From NCBI RefSeq assembly GCF_002902755.1, contig NZ_PPRS01000028.1, forward strand, positions 1 through 64,000: a stretch of DNA of 64,000 nucleotides, given 5' to 3'. The stretch comes from Mammaliicoccus lentus (GTDB taxonomy: Bacteria > Bacillota > Bacilli > Staphylococcales > Staphylococcaceae). Shown in pieces: positions 50,240-59,845 of this stretch. The translations under genes and the position numbers were made by a program. The notes below the pieces were generated by a model. It did no database searches, had not been told where the DNA came from, and was given only the letters and a program-made list of their open reading frames with translations. The first letter of the stretch is position 1. Each line of letters opens with the position of its first letter.

Positions 50240-52231
50240 TTAACGATATTGATTTATCATAAAATCTTTAAACATTTGATAAGTTTTACATTCCATCAGC
50301 TTCTGTATATTTTCTTCAGAGTCGATCAAATTTACTATGACATCGATAATCGTTTTTAATTCATTATCATTATATTTTGAAGGAGAAAGCATGATGACCA
50401 CTTTAATGTTCTGATATGCATCATTCCAATATATACCTTCAGGAATAATTGCAACTGCAATACTCGAATAATCTCCTACAGGTTGGGCAGTATGCGGCAC
50501 TGCTACTGCCTCACTAAATAACACCGTACTTAATTCTTCTCTATAGGCAAGTTGATTTCTCAGCTTACATTCAAAATCTCTATCTTCTTTAATACTTAAT
50601 TGTTGAATTAGGCGATTATAAATACTTTCTTTGTCTATTGATCCTTCAATATAATTAAATAAATAATCGCTACAATATTGGTCAAAATAATAACTATATT
50701 GCTGTAACTGCACGTTATCTTTATCTTCCAATTGATGACTCTGCAATCGTTTCGTGTCTTGCTGTTGAATGTATGTATTAATATTTCTTATATCTACTTC
50801 ATTTAACAATACATTCACTTGAATGACAGGTACTTTAAATACAATTGTTGATAAATCAATAGAAGATATAATTAAATCTATTGATTCTAGCTTTTTATCC
50901 GTTATTTCATAATAACTAATGACATCTACAATGTTCATTTGCATGTTAAATTCTCGTGCAACACGAACTTTTAATACTTGTGCACTTCCATATCCAGTCG
51001 CACAAATTATCAATACATTTAATTTTTCTCGCTGTTCATATTTTTCTATAGCTGCTAGTAAGTGAAGCGTTAAATATGCCCACTCGCCATCGCTCACATT
51101 TTGGTCCTTTAATTCTTGTAATTGACTAAAATATTGCCTTGTCATTTCAAGTACATCATTATTTTGATTTCGTATATCATTCAAAATAGGATTCTCTAAA
51201 TGTATTCCATTTTGAACTCGCTTCAAAAGTGGTTCTAAATGAGTAACAAGTCCATATAATAATTGATTGTCTGAAGACATTGGATAGTCGAAATCTGTTT
51301 CAATCTCTTTCAAAATCTTTTCAACACGTTTAGACAAATTACTTTGTGAGTGACTTTGTAACTGTTTTGTACCTTTACTCATAATATGCAAACTTATATA
51401 TTTCGCTTCTTCTTCAGGAAAAGAAATTTGATAAATCCTTTCGACTCTAGAAAGGATTTTTTTAGCTACAATCATCTCTTTTTCTGTTAATACTTCTTCA
51501 TTAGATGTGATAGTATTTAAAGAATATCCATCCAAAAGCCTTCTAATCATCAAACCTAAATGTAATACTAAGTTTTGCAATATATAATCTGACAAATAAA
51601 CTTTTGATTCTCTCGTCTCATCCACAACAATGATTGCTAATTCTTCCATATTAATTTGTTGTAAGAGTGGTGTATCTTGAAAATACTTATTTATCGAACT
51701 AAAAAAACTATTTCCCAAGAAATAATCCATTATAAAATGTCTTTTATCTCTTTCATCACCTTTTATAACTAGACCGTTTTGCTGTTTACTAACAAGTTCT
51801 AAATTATAATGCGCAATTAATTTCTTTATACTTGAAATATCTTGTGAAATAGTAGATCGTGATATATACAATTGATTACTTAATTTCTCAATAGTCATAC
51901 ATTTTTTATTAAAAAGAAGTAAATTCAATATATAATACTGTCGATCTTTTGCATCATTGATATTTTCTTGTTTAGATTCATCTAAAGATAAATATTGTTT
52001 TAAAAATTTTTCAAACTCTATCACTAAATCTACCTTTAAAAAGTAACCAAATCCTTGTTTTGAGATAAGTGTGGCACCGTTCTTTTGAACTTCGGGTTTA
52101 AGTTGTTTGATGTATTTCCTAACTGTTCTATCTGATATCTCTAACATTGATGCTATTTCTGAACTTTTAACAAACTCATTGCGTCGTTGTGATAAATAAC
52201 TGAGTATATCTATTTCTCTCTGACTTAGCAT
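50240..52231 (-). CDS. LicR/MtlR-type PRD-containing transcriptional activator
   Basis: A 663-aa regulator: two helix-turn-helix segments in the first 130 residues (SSEIASMLEISDRTVRKYIK and KLSNQLYISRSTISQDISSI, each in part). PRD1 and PRD2 span about 180-400, an EIIB-like domain has Cys in LIICATGYGSAQVL, and a C-terminal EIIA (mannitol/fructose type) has His in VAVPHTAQPVG. PTS phosphorylation would set its activity by sugar supply. Encoded within the operon it most likely activates, by analogy with LicR. Confidence 0.86.
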   Translation of the reverse strand: MLSQREIDILSYLSQRRNEFVKSSEIASMLEISDRTVRKYIKQLKPEVQKNGATLISKQGFGYFLKVDLVIEFEKFLKQYLSLDESKQENINDAKDRQYYILNLLLFNKKCMTIEKLSNQLYISRSTISQDISSIKKLIAHYNLELVSKQQNGLVIKGDERDKRHFIMDYFLGNSFFSSINKYFQDTPLLQQINMEELAIIVVDETRESKVYLSDYILQNLVLHLGLMIRRLLDGYSLNTITSNEEVLTEKEMIVAKKILSRVERIYQISFPEEEAKYISLHIMSKGTKQLQSHSQSNLSKRVEKILKEIETDFDYPMSSDNQLLYGLVTHLEPLLKRVQNGIHLENPILNDIRNQNNDVLEMTRQYFSQLQELKDQNVSDGEWAYLTLHLLAAIEKYEQREKLNVLIICATGYGSAQVLKVRVAREFNMQMNIVDVISYYEITDKKLESIDLIISSIDLSTIVFKVPVIQVNVLLNEVDIRNINTYIQQQDTKRLQSHQLEDKDNVQLQQYSYYFDQYCSDYLFNYIEGSIDKESIYNRLIQQLSIKEDRDFECKLRNQLAYREELSTVLFSEAVAVPHTAQPVGDYSSIAVAIIPEGIYWNDAYQNIKVVIMLSPSKYNDNELKTIIDVIVNLIDSEENIQKLMECKTYQMFKDFMINQYR

Positions 52232-52266
52232 AAGCTCCCCTCATTTCATAGAGAATATTATACTGA

Positions 52267-52584
52267 TTATTCTGTTTCTTTTAAAATCAGGTTTGCTAAT
52301 TTTTCAATCCCCATTGGAATTGGAACATAAGCCTGTGCTGGTATATTAACAACAGGTTTATTTACTTTATCACCTGTTTCTTTTAACTTTTTATAATACA
52401 TTTTTGTTTGTGGACTGACTAAATATAAATCAAATGATTGCTTTTCAATCATTTTTCCACCTTCATTTGCTGAAATTGCATCCACTTCTATTTCATGACC
52501 TTTTTCTTTTAAAAATGTTGTTGTTTTCTTTGCCATCAGTGAAGATGACATTCCTGCTGCACAAATTATTAATACTTTTTTCAT
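52267..52584 (-). CDS. PTS EIIB, lactose/cellobiose family
   Basis: A 105-aa EIIB with phospho-Cys8 in LIICAAGMSSSLMAKK at the N-terminus and the family stretch DLYLVSPQTKMYYKKLKE. It follows the glucosidase gene by 18 bases. It phosphorylates the sugar entering through EIIC at 48007. Confidence 0.88.
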   Translation of the reverse strand: MKKVLIICAAGMSSSLMAKKTTTFLKEKGHEIEVDAISANEGGKMIEKQSFDLYLVSPQTKMYYKKLKETGDKVNKPVVNIPAQAYVPIPMGIEKLANLILKETE

Positions 52585-52602
52585 ATTTATTACCTCCGAT
52601 TT

Positions 52603-54033
<1,431 letters not shown>

Positions 54034-54057
54034 TCATATCTTCCTCCTTGTGAACTT

Positions 54058-54094
54058 GTTATATTAGATACACTTTTATTGTAAACGTTTACAA
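54058..54094 (-). promoter_or_regulatory. promoter and perfect cre site of the beta-glucoside operon
   Basis: On the minus strand TTTACA (54085-54080), 16 bases, TATAAC (54063-54058). TTGTAAACGTTTACAA (54079-54094), a perfect palindrome fitting the CcpA cre consensus, covers the -35. Catabolite repression is expected. Confidence 0.82.
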
Positions 54095-54116
54095 TTAGGT
54101 ATAGCATCTTGGATAC

Positions 54117-54154
54117 TTCCGTATTACTCCGGAAGTTATGTATTGAATACGGAA
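54117..54154. promoter_or_regulatory. nested inverted repeats upstream of the beta-glucoside promoter
   Basis: TTCCGTATT (54117-54125) and AATACGGAA (54146-54154) are perfect 9-bp arms. An inner ACTTCCG/CGGAAGT dyad overlaps the left arm. They begin about 30 bases upstream of the -35, the position of an activator site, so a LicR-type target is plausible. Confidence 0.5.
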
Positions 54155-54167
54155 ATATAATATTTCG

Positions 54168-54251
54168 AGAATAACGATGGCCTTATTGTCTTTTCTTGCC
54201 AAACGTGTCAATAACGATAAGCTAATTTGCAAGTGGACACCCACGTGCAAC
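54168..54251. repeat. family B (two units) followed by inverted family A
   Basis: ATAACGATRRxC cores at 54171 and 54211, exactly 40 bases apart, as at 13.4 kb. Immediately after is a family A unit in reverse orientation (54226-54251, CCACGTGCAAC at its end). Nothing else is present before the terminator at 54276. Confidence 0.78.
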
Positions 54252-54275
54252 GTAGTTTATCCTTATTTCACAAAA

Positions 54276-54312
54276 AACCACCACTCAATTCTTCTTTAAT
54301 TGAGTGGTGGTT
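54276..54312 (-). terminator. terminator of the TIM-barrel gene
   Basis: AACCACCACTCAATT pairs perfectly with AATTGAGTGGTGGTT. TTTTTTG follows on the minus strand. Confidence 0.9.
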
Positions 54313-54328
54313 CGTTTTTATTTTCTTA

Positions 54329-55243
54329 TTAACGATTAATGGATCGTGCTATTCTTGAGACTGTATGTCTTTGTCCTCTTATCGCTTTGCTTAGTGCGTA
54401 TATGTTTTCGACTGGTGCTAGACCACCGTATCCTGCATCTCCAATATGCTGTATGTCTACGCCTAATGTTTTATTTTTTATAGCCATTTCTTTAATAGTA
54501 GATTCATCTGCGCTTTCTTGTGATGTTCCAATGGCACTCATAACAAGCGCTCCGTGTTGATGTGCAACTTTTACTGCTTCACGAACTTCTTCTTCGGACA
54601 CACCCCAAACTGTTCCTACTGCTGGCACAAGTATGATATCAGCACCCGCTTCTACAAATCGCGTTATAACTTCTAAATCGACTACTGCTTCGTCTACACC
54701 TGAACCGTGCATTTTACCCGCTATAATCAATCCATCAAAATGATTTTTTGCTGTTTCAATTGCTTCTAATATATTTAGGTTCGTTACACCTGTAGCTGGA
54801 TTACCTGTTAAACATACAAAATCAAATCCTAGTTCATTTGCGTGCTTAAATGTTTTTTCTGTTGCTTTTCTACCGTACGATATTTCTAATTTCGATTCGG
54901 CCATTTTGGCTTCGTCATCTACAGGTTCTAAGTTAACGCCAATAGGTCTGCCTACTAGATTTTTTAAATCTTTAATTGGCTCTCCGGTACCTTGATATTC
55001 TTTGTTATATAATCCCTTTATTTCTGGGTTCACGACATCAAAAGCATTTAATAAAATCATATCCGCACCAAAAGCAGTTGCCATTTCTGCATTTGTAACA
55101 TCTAGTACAAGCGCTGGATCGTGTACAACAATGTTCTCACTTAACACTGTTCTACCTTCACTAGCTTTAATGCTTTGTTTTAGTTCTTCTTTCGAAAACT
55201 TTGAAATATCAGATGCATTAGCACTTATCAAACGTTTTACCAC
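54329..55243 (-). CDS. TIM-barrel protein of unknown function (DUF7916-like)
   Basis: A 304-aa soluble protein that reads as a TIM barrel: repeated beta-strand ends such as ENIVVHDP, GADMILLNAFDVV, PIGVNLEP, DFVCLTGNPATGV, LIIAGKMHGSG, ADIILVPAVGT and VDIQHIGDAGYGG. Such proteins often lie near sugar PTS genes and are sometimes mislabelled as HAD hydrolases; no HAD motif is present. Start GTG 55243 follows GGAAGGGTG at 7-8 bases. It stands after the beta-glucosidase locus but has its own terminator. Reaction unknown. Confidence 0.72.
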   Translation of the reverse strand: MVKRLISANASDISKFSKEELKQSIKASEGRTVLSENIVVHDPALVLDVTNAEMATAFGADMILLNAFDVVNPEIKGLYNKEYQGTGEPIKDLKNLVGRPIGVNLEPVDDEAKMAESKLEISYGRKATEKTFKHANELGFDFVCLTGNPATGVTNLNILEAIETAKNHFDGLIIAGKMHGSGVDEAVVDLEVITRFVEAGADIILVPAVGTVWGVSEEEVREAVKVAHQHGALVMSAIGTSQESADESTIKEMAIKNKTLGVDIQHIGDAGYGGLAPVENIYALSKAIRGQRHTVSRIARSINR

Positions 55244-55307
55244 ACAATCACCCTTCCGCATTTTATACAGTTTAACGATATATAGAAACACATGGTTAGT
55301 CAAATAA

Positions 55308-56039
55308 TTATTGTTTCTTAGCTTTAACCATTAAAAATGGAGGAAATTGCTTTAATTTATTAATTCGTTTCTCATCAAAATATTGAAAAACTTCCTCTGA
55401 TTGACCTAAATCTTTAACATATTGAATTTCAAGACCATGCTGAATTAAATTATTAAAAATTGTTTCGATTGTATGATGATATTTTTTAACATTTTGATCC
55501 AACCAATATGAAGTTCGACTTGTTTCATCAAAGTAATGTTCCATTCTTAAATAAACACCATCACTATCCTCTTTCTTTACTTCCGGATCCATTGTAGCCG
55601 TTTGTATAGGATGCTCCATTGTGAATAATAACGTCCCATCTTTATTCAACAATTCACTGATTTTTTGACAACATAAATTAAAGTCTTCTATATAATGTAA
55701 TACGAGTGACGAGACAACAACATCAAAAGTTTCTTCGCATTTAAAATCCATAAAATTTGTACAATGAAGATCCACTTGTTCAGTGTTAAAATGTTCCCGA
55801 CATTCGCTTATCATCTTTTGAGACTGATCTATACCTACTACCCTTGCAGGTTCATAATCCAAAATATATTGAATTAAATTCCCCATACCACATCCAATAT
55901 CTAACACTGCTTTACCTTTTATCACAGGCATAGCACGCTTTACTTCAGGCATCTCGACTACTTCATTGTAACTCAAATCATTTTGTCTTTTTTTCTTATA
56001 ACTTTCAAAGAAATCAGGATGGTCATATATATTATTCAC
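55308..56039 (-). CDS. class I SAM-dependent methyltransferase
   Basis: A 243-aa methyltransferase. SAM motif I VLDIGCGMGNL near residue 46, acidic motif II VVGIDQS, motif IV FDVVVSSLVLHYIED and motif VI DGTLLFTMEHP. The HP pair with the downstream YWLDQNVKKYHHT resembles small-molecule (ubiquinone/UbiE-like or Tellurite-type) methyltransferases. The target is unknown. Single gene. Confidence 0.82.
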   Translation of the reverse strand: MNNIYDHPDFFESYKKKRQNDLSYNEVVEMPEVKRAMPVIKGKAVLDIGCGMGNLIQYILDYEPARVVGIDQSQKMISECREHFNTEQVDLHCTNFMDFKCEETFDVVVSSLVLHYIEDFNLCCQKISELLNKDGTLLFTMEHPIQTATMDPEVKKEDSDGVYLRMEHYFDETSRTSYWLDQNVKKYHHTIETIFNNLIQHGLEIQYVKDLGQSEEVFQYFDEKRINKLKQFPPFLMVKAKKQ

Positions 56040-56147
56040 ATTTAAAGCCCCCTTTCAAATATTAATTATAATGGATACACCAATCCCCTCATTATTGATG
56101 ATTGTAGTCATGATGTGACCAATGATTTCCTTCAAATTCCGGTGTCA

Positions 56148-56906
56148 CTATTTATTAGCAGTAGCTTCAAATGTTATAGTTTGTGTTGAACTTGTAGGAT
56201 ATTTTCCATGTTCATAGTCAGCTGAAATTATTATGTTTTCAAATCCGATATGTTCAAGTATCATTTTAAATTCTTCAATTCCATACCAACGAATCGAAAA
56301 TTGTTCTAATTCTGTCTGTATCAATTCACCATTACGCCATTTTTCATATCTATTATGAGATGTTGTATGTTGATGGATATAATCAATCTCAATTAATTTA
56401 CTCTCTAATGTGATTTTTTCGGAATTCTGATTTTCCCAAACTCTAGTTGAGGTATTGTCAACCTTTAAGTCCGTTTGTAAAAATATATCTACAATCAACT
56501 TACCACCATCAGTAAGATGATTATAAAAATTATTTAAAGCATTAAAGGAATCTTCTCTTTCATGTAGTAATAAAAATGTTCCTGTAGGCACAATTATGGC
56601 TTCATATTCTGCATTTAATAAAAATGATTCCATTTTTCCTTTAAATATCTTAGGATTCAATCCTTGTTTTTCGCAGTTTTTTCTACATATTTCTAACATT
56701 TCTTCCGAGAAATCCAAGCCAGTAACTTTCAAACCTTCTTCTAAAAGAGGAATGAGTAGCCTCCCAGTACCAACTCCCGGTTCAAGAATAGGTCCCGTAC
56801 AAGATTTTAATCTATCTTTATAAAATTCTACATCACCAAATGAGTGTCCGATATATTTATCAATATCATAGACTTCTGAAGAAAGTTTACTATAATAACC
56901 AAACAT
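56148..56906 (-). CDS. class I SAM-dependent methyltransferase
   Basis: A 252-aa methyltransferase with motif I ILEPGVGTGRLLIP near residue 40, VTGLDFSEEML, and EAIIVPTGTFLLLHE in place of motif IV. The C-terminal half has a beta-rich stretch (EKWRNGELIQTELEQFSIRWY in part) typical of DUF4942/YitJ-like methyltransferases. It is related to, but clearly distinct from, the preceding one. Substrate unknown. The 108-base gap to the neighbour shows nothing that I can identify. Confidence 0.8.
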   Translation of the reverse strand: MFGYYSKLSSEVYDIDKYIGHSFGDVEFYKDRLKSCTGPILEPGVGTGRLLIPLLEEGLKVTGLDFSEEMLEICRKNCEKQGLNPKIFKGKMESFLLNAEYEAIIVPTGTFLLLHEREDSFNALNNFYNHLTDGGKLIVDIFLQTDLKVDNTSTRVWENQNSEKITLESKLIEIDYIHQHTTSHNRYEKWRNGELIQTELEQFSIRWYGIEEFKMILEHIGFENIIISADYEHGKYPTSSTQTITFEATANK

Positions 56907-56997
56907 ACTATCTATCCCCTTTTTGGGTTATTTTACTATTAGTTTAAAACATTATTCTAAACTTGTCACAATATAATCAAATACCAAAAATAAAAAA

Positions 56998-57029
56998 CAG
57001 AGAAACCTCAATTCAATAAGGTTTCTCTG
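56998..57029 (-). terminator. terminator of adcA
   Basis: CAGAGAAACCT pairs with AGGTTTCTCTG. TTTTTTATTTTT follows on the minus strand. Confidence 0.89.
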
Positions 57030-57039
57030 CTTTTTGTTA

Positions 57040-58635
57040 TTAATGAGCTAACATTTCTTCTTTAACTTCATCTTTAGACAGTTTTGAAGGGTAATATGTT
57101 GGCCAGTTGTCTAATTCTTTTAATACTTTATCTTTGTCATTTCCAGTAAAGATATGGAAGTGAGCTGATTTTTTAGGATAGATATTGTGATCGCTAAATT
57201 GTACATATTTAGGTAAGTCATCGTTTGAGTCACCTTTTAATTTAAAGCTATATCTTACGCCTCTATTTCCTTTTTCGTATTTAAGAATGTCGTAACCATC
57301 ATATTCATATTCACCAGTTGATGTTTTTCCATCTTTAGTGAAACTGATTTGATTACCTTCGATTTTAATGTTTTCTACGTCTGTTTTATATCCTTTGTCA
57401 TAGTACTCTTTGTATTCTTTAGCTGACATTTTACCGTCTTCAGCTTTATGTTTAAATACTTCATCTAGTGTACCGTCTTTTAAAAGTGGATAAACTGATT
57501 GCCAGTCACCTTCGTAATCTGATAGTTCACGATCTTTAACTTGTTTATCTTTGAAGTAGCCATTTTCAATTGCTTTATCGTGTGCTGCTTCTTTTTTCTC
57601 GTCTTTAGTTTTAATTTTATCATTTAAAGCTTTCTCGATGTTTTTAATGTTTTCTTTCATAAATGATTGATAAGAAATATCTTTGTCATTTAATTGTTCT
57701 TTCGATAATGATTCCATGTTGTTAAATGTAAGTGGTTTAGCATCTGTTTCTTTTCTAATTGTGTCAGTTACTTTTCCTGAAATATTGTTTTCATACAATA
57801 CATATTTTGCATCTGTATCTCTAATTTCTTTAACAATTTCAGTTAATTCTTTTTGTGACGGATCTTCAGCATTCATACTTTGTACGCCTTTTTGTACGAA
57901 TCCATAACGATGAGCTAAATAACCCAATGATTCGTGAGAAATGAATACAGTATCTCCCTCATGCCCTTTTGTTGCTTTCTTCATATCTTTATCGATATTT
58001 TCTAAATCTTTATTTAATTTTTTGAAATTCTTTTCATATTCATCTTTGTGATCTGGGTCTTTTTTAACTAATTCATCTTTAATACCTTTGATGAAATCTT
58101 GGTCTATTTGTGGATCTAACCATACGTGTGGGTCATAACCGCCATGATGATGATGTTCGTGATCGTGTCCTTCATGTTCGTGTTCTTCATGACTTTCACC
58201 ATGCTCATGGCCGTGCCCTTCATGGTCATGCTCTTCACCATGTTCATGTTGATCAGTTAATAATTCAGATTGATCAATACTATTTTGTAATGATAATTTT
58301 TTATCATCTTTCTTAATAGTAGATGCGACTTTTTTCGCAACTGGATCTAAATCGTCACCAGTGTATACGAATAAATCTGCTTTGCTCGCATTTAAAATAT
58401 CTTTTTGTGTAGGTTCATAACTATGTAAATCCGTACCTGGTGGATAAATAGATTCTACTTCAACATGTTCTCCACCGATTTGTTCAATAAAAGATTTTAG
58501 CGGATAAACTGTTGTTTTAATTTGCAATTTATCTGAGTCGCTTTTACTACCTTTGTTACTGTCGCCTTGGTTACATGCAGCAAGTAACATTGCACAGACG
58601 AAAATGATTGCAAATAAGCCCGTCCATTTCTTCAT
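57040..58635 (-). CDS. adcA: zinc-binding lipoprotein AdcA (ZnuA-like domain fused to ZinT)
   Basis: A 531-aa zinc receptor. Lipobox LLAAC, then a ZnuA/TroA-type domain with VYPLKSFIEQIGGEHVEV, a His/Glu/Asp/Gly-rich loop at about residues 132-168 (more than a dozen His), zinc ligands in DPHVWLDP and VFISHESLGYLAHRYGF, and a C-terminal ZinT domain from about residue 350 (LSDYEGDWQSVYPLL, HFHIFTGND). The fusion is the usual AdcA architecture. Its permease and ATPase are not adjacent, so AdcCB must be elsewhere. A Zur-type box precedes it. Confidence 0.92.
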   Translation of the reverse strand: MKKWTGLFAIIFVCAMLLAACNQGDSNKGSKSDSDKLQIKTTVYPLKSFIEQIGGEHVEVESIYPPGTDLHSYEPTQKDILNASKADLFVYTGDDLDPVAKKVASTIKKDDKKLSLQNSIDQSELLTDQHEHGEEHDHEGHGHEHGESHEEHEHEGHDHEHHHHGGYDPHVWLDPQIDQDFIKGIKDELVKKDPDHKDEYEKNFKKLNKDLENIDKDMKKATKGHEGDTVFISHESLGYLAHRYGFVQKGVQSMNAEDPSQKELTEIVKEIRDTDAKYVLYENNISGKVTDTIRKETDAKPLTFNNMESLSKEQLNDKDISYQSFMKENIKNIEKALNDKIKTKDEKKEAAHDKAIENGYFKDKQVKDRELSDYEGDWQSVYPLLKDGTLDEVFKHKAEDGKMSAKEYKEYYDKGYKTDVENIKIEGNQISFTKDGKTSTGEYEYDGYDILKYEKGNRGVRYSFKLKGDSNDDLPKYVQFSDHNIYPKKSAHFHIFTGNDKDKVLKELDNWPTYYPSKLSKDEVKEEMLAH

Positions 58636-58652
58636 CTAAAACACTCCTCTTC

Positions 58653-58674
58653 AAATAGTAACGTTTACGATTTA
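58653..58674 (-). promoter_or_regulatory. Zur box upstream of adcA
   Basis: On the minus strand TAAATCGTAA, one base, CGTTACTATTT. This matches the staphylococcal Zur consensus (TAAATCGTAAT-N-ATTACGATTTA) at nearly all positions. It lies 18 bases before the ATG. Confidence 0.8.
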
Positions 58675-58742
58675 AAATTATAAACTTTAATTCACAAAAA
58701 CACAAGACTACATTTCAAAATAATTACATTTATATATAAAGA

Positions 58743-58781
58743 AACGTTTACTTTGTTGTAATGTAAACGTTTTAGTATAAT
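58743..58781 (+). promoter_or_regulatory. promoter and paired operator of the nucleoside hydrolase gene
   Basis: TTGTTG (58753-58758), 17 bases, TATAAT (58776-58781). AAACGTTTAC (58743-58752) and GTAAACGTTT (58763-58772) are perfect inverted 10-base arms, one just before the -35 and one in the spacer. They look like a LacI-family operator pair or overlapping cre half-sites. Confidence 0.65.
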
Positions 58782-58819
58782 AGTGTAGAATCTTTTATAA
58801 AGAAGGCAGGGTTAATAAA

Positions 58820-59764
58820 ATGGCAAAAGAAAGAAAAATTATTATGGACTGTGATCCAGGACACGATGATGCTATCGCTCTAATATTAGCAGGTGCTAAA
58901 ACAAGTCCATTAGACATATTAGCAGTCACAACAGTTGCAGGAAATCAATCAGTCGATAAGAATACAAATAACGCATTAAACGTATTAGATATTATTAATA
59001 GAGGAGATATTCCAGTCTCAACAGGTGCTACAAGACCTCTTATTAAAGAAGCAGAGTTTGCTGAAAGTATTCACGGTGAAAGTGGATTAGATGGTCCAGA
59101 GTTACCTAAAATACCTAATCTCAAATCAACTGATAAACATGGTGTAGATGTTATTGTGGAAACTGTCTTAAACAGCGATGAAGCTGTTACATTGGTTGCT
59201 ACTGGCCCACTTACAAACGTAGCAATGGCACTTATTAGAGAACCTAAAATAGCAGAGAACATTGATGAAATCGTAATTATGGGCGGTGGCACATTCGGTA
59301 ACTGGACACCTACTGCTGAATTTAATATTTGGGTAGATGCAGAAGCAGCTAGAAGAGTTTTTGAAAGTGGTATCCCAGTTGTAGTCTTTGGTTTAGATGC
59401 AACACATCAATTATTAGCAGATGATTTAGTTATCGACCGCTTCAGTAAAATAGATAATAAAGTTTCTAATTTCGTTGTAGAATTATTAAAATTCTTTAAA
59501 TCTACATATAAATCACAATTTGATATGGATGGCGGTCCTATACACGACGCTTGTACAATCTTATATTTATTAAATCCAGAAATATTTGAGTTACAAAAAA
59601 CATACATCCAAATTGAAAATCAAAGCGAATTAACATACGGTACTATGTCAGTTGATTTAAATGACACATATAATAAAGAAACAAACGCTCTTTTTGCAAC
59701 AGCTGTTAATCTCGATTTAGCATGGGATTTAATGGATAATACATTAAGAAGTTACTCAGAATAA
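58820..59764 (+). CDS. ribonucleoside hydrolase (IunH/Rih family)
   Basis: A 314-aa nucleoside hydrolase that splits ribonucleosides to base plus ribose. The Ca-binding DxDxxxDD motif is MDCDPGHDDAIALIL at the N-terminus. VTGPLTNVAMALI-like (ATGPLTNVAMALI), IVIMGGGTFGNWTPTAEFNIWVDAEAA (part), and a late HDACTILYLL complete the site. Specificity for pyrimidine or purine nucleosides is not clear from sequence. Single gene with a regulated promoter. Confidence 0.88.
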   Translation: MAKERKIIMDCDPGHDDAIALILAGAKTSPLDILAVTTVAGNQSVDKNTNNALNVLDIINRGDIPVSTGATRPLIKEAEFAESIHGESGLDGPELPKIPNLKSTDKHGVDVIVETVLNSDEAVTLVATGPLTNVAMALIREPKIAENIDEIVIMGGGTFGNWTPTAEFNIWVDAEAARRVFESGIPVVVFGLDATHQLLADDLVIDRFSKIDNKVSNFVVELLKFFKSTYKSQFDMDGGPIHDACTILYLLNPEIFELQKTYIQIENQSELTYGTMSVDLNDTYNKETNALFATAVNLDLAWDLMDNTLRSYSE

Positions 59765-59783
59765 AATACCTTTATCCAATAAA

Positions 59784-59820
59784 AACAAGGCTCCCAATCC
59801 AAGTAATTGGGAGCCTTGTT
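59784..59820. terminator. bidirectional terminator
   Basis: AACAAGGCTCCCAAT pairs with ATTGGGAGCCTTGTT, loop CCAAGTA. It lies between the nucleoside hydrolase and melB, which converge. Confidence 0.91.
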
Positions 59821-59845
59821 CATATTCTCCAAGACATTTCCTATA

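Noticed and set aside
58110-58316. His-rich 68-aa plus-strand ORF
   Set aside because: It is the antisense of the His-rich zinc loop of adcA, whose codons read as His/Val/Arg on the other strand.
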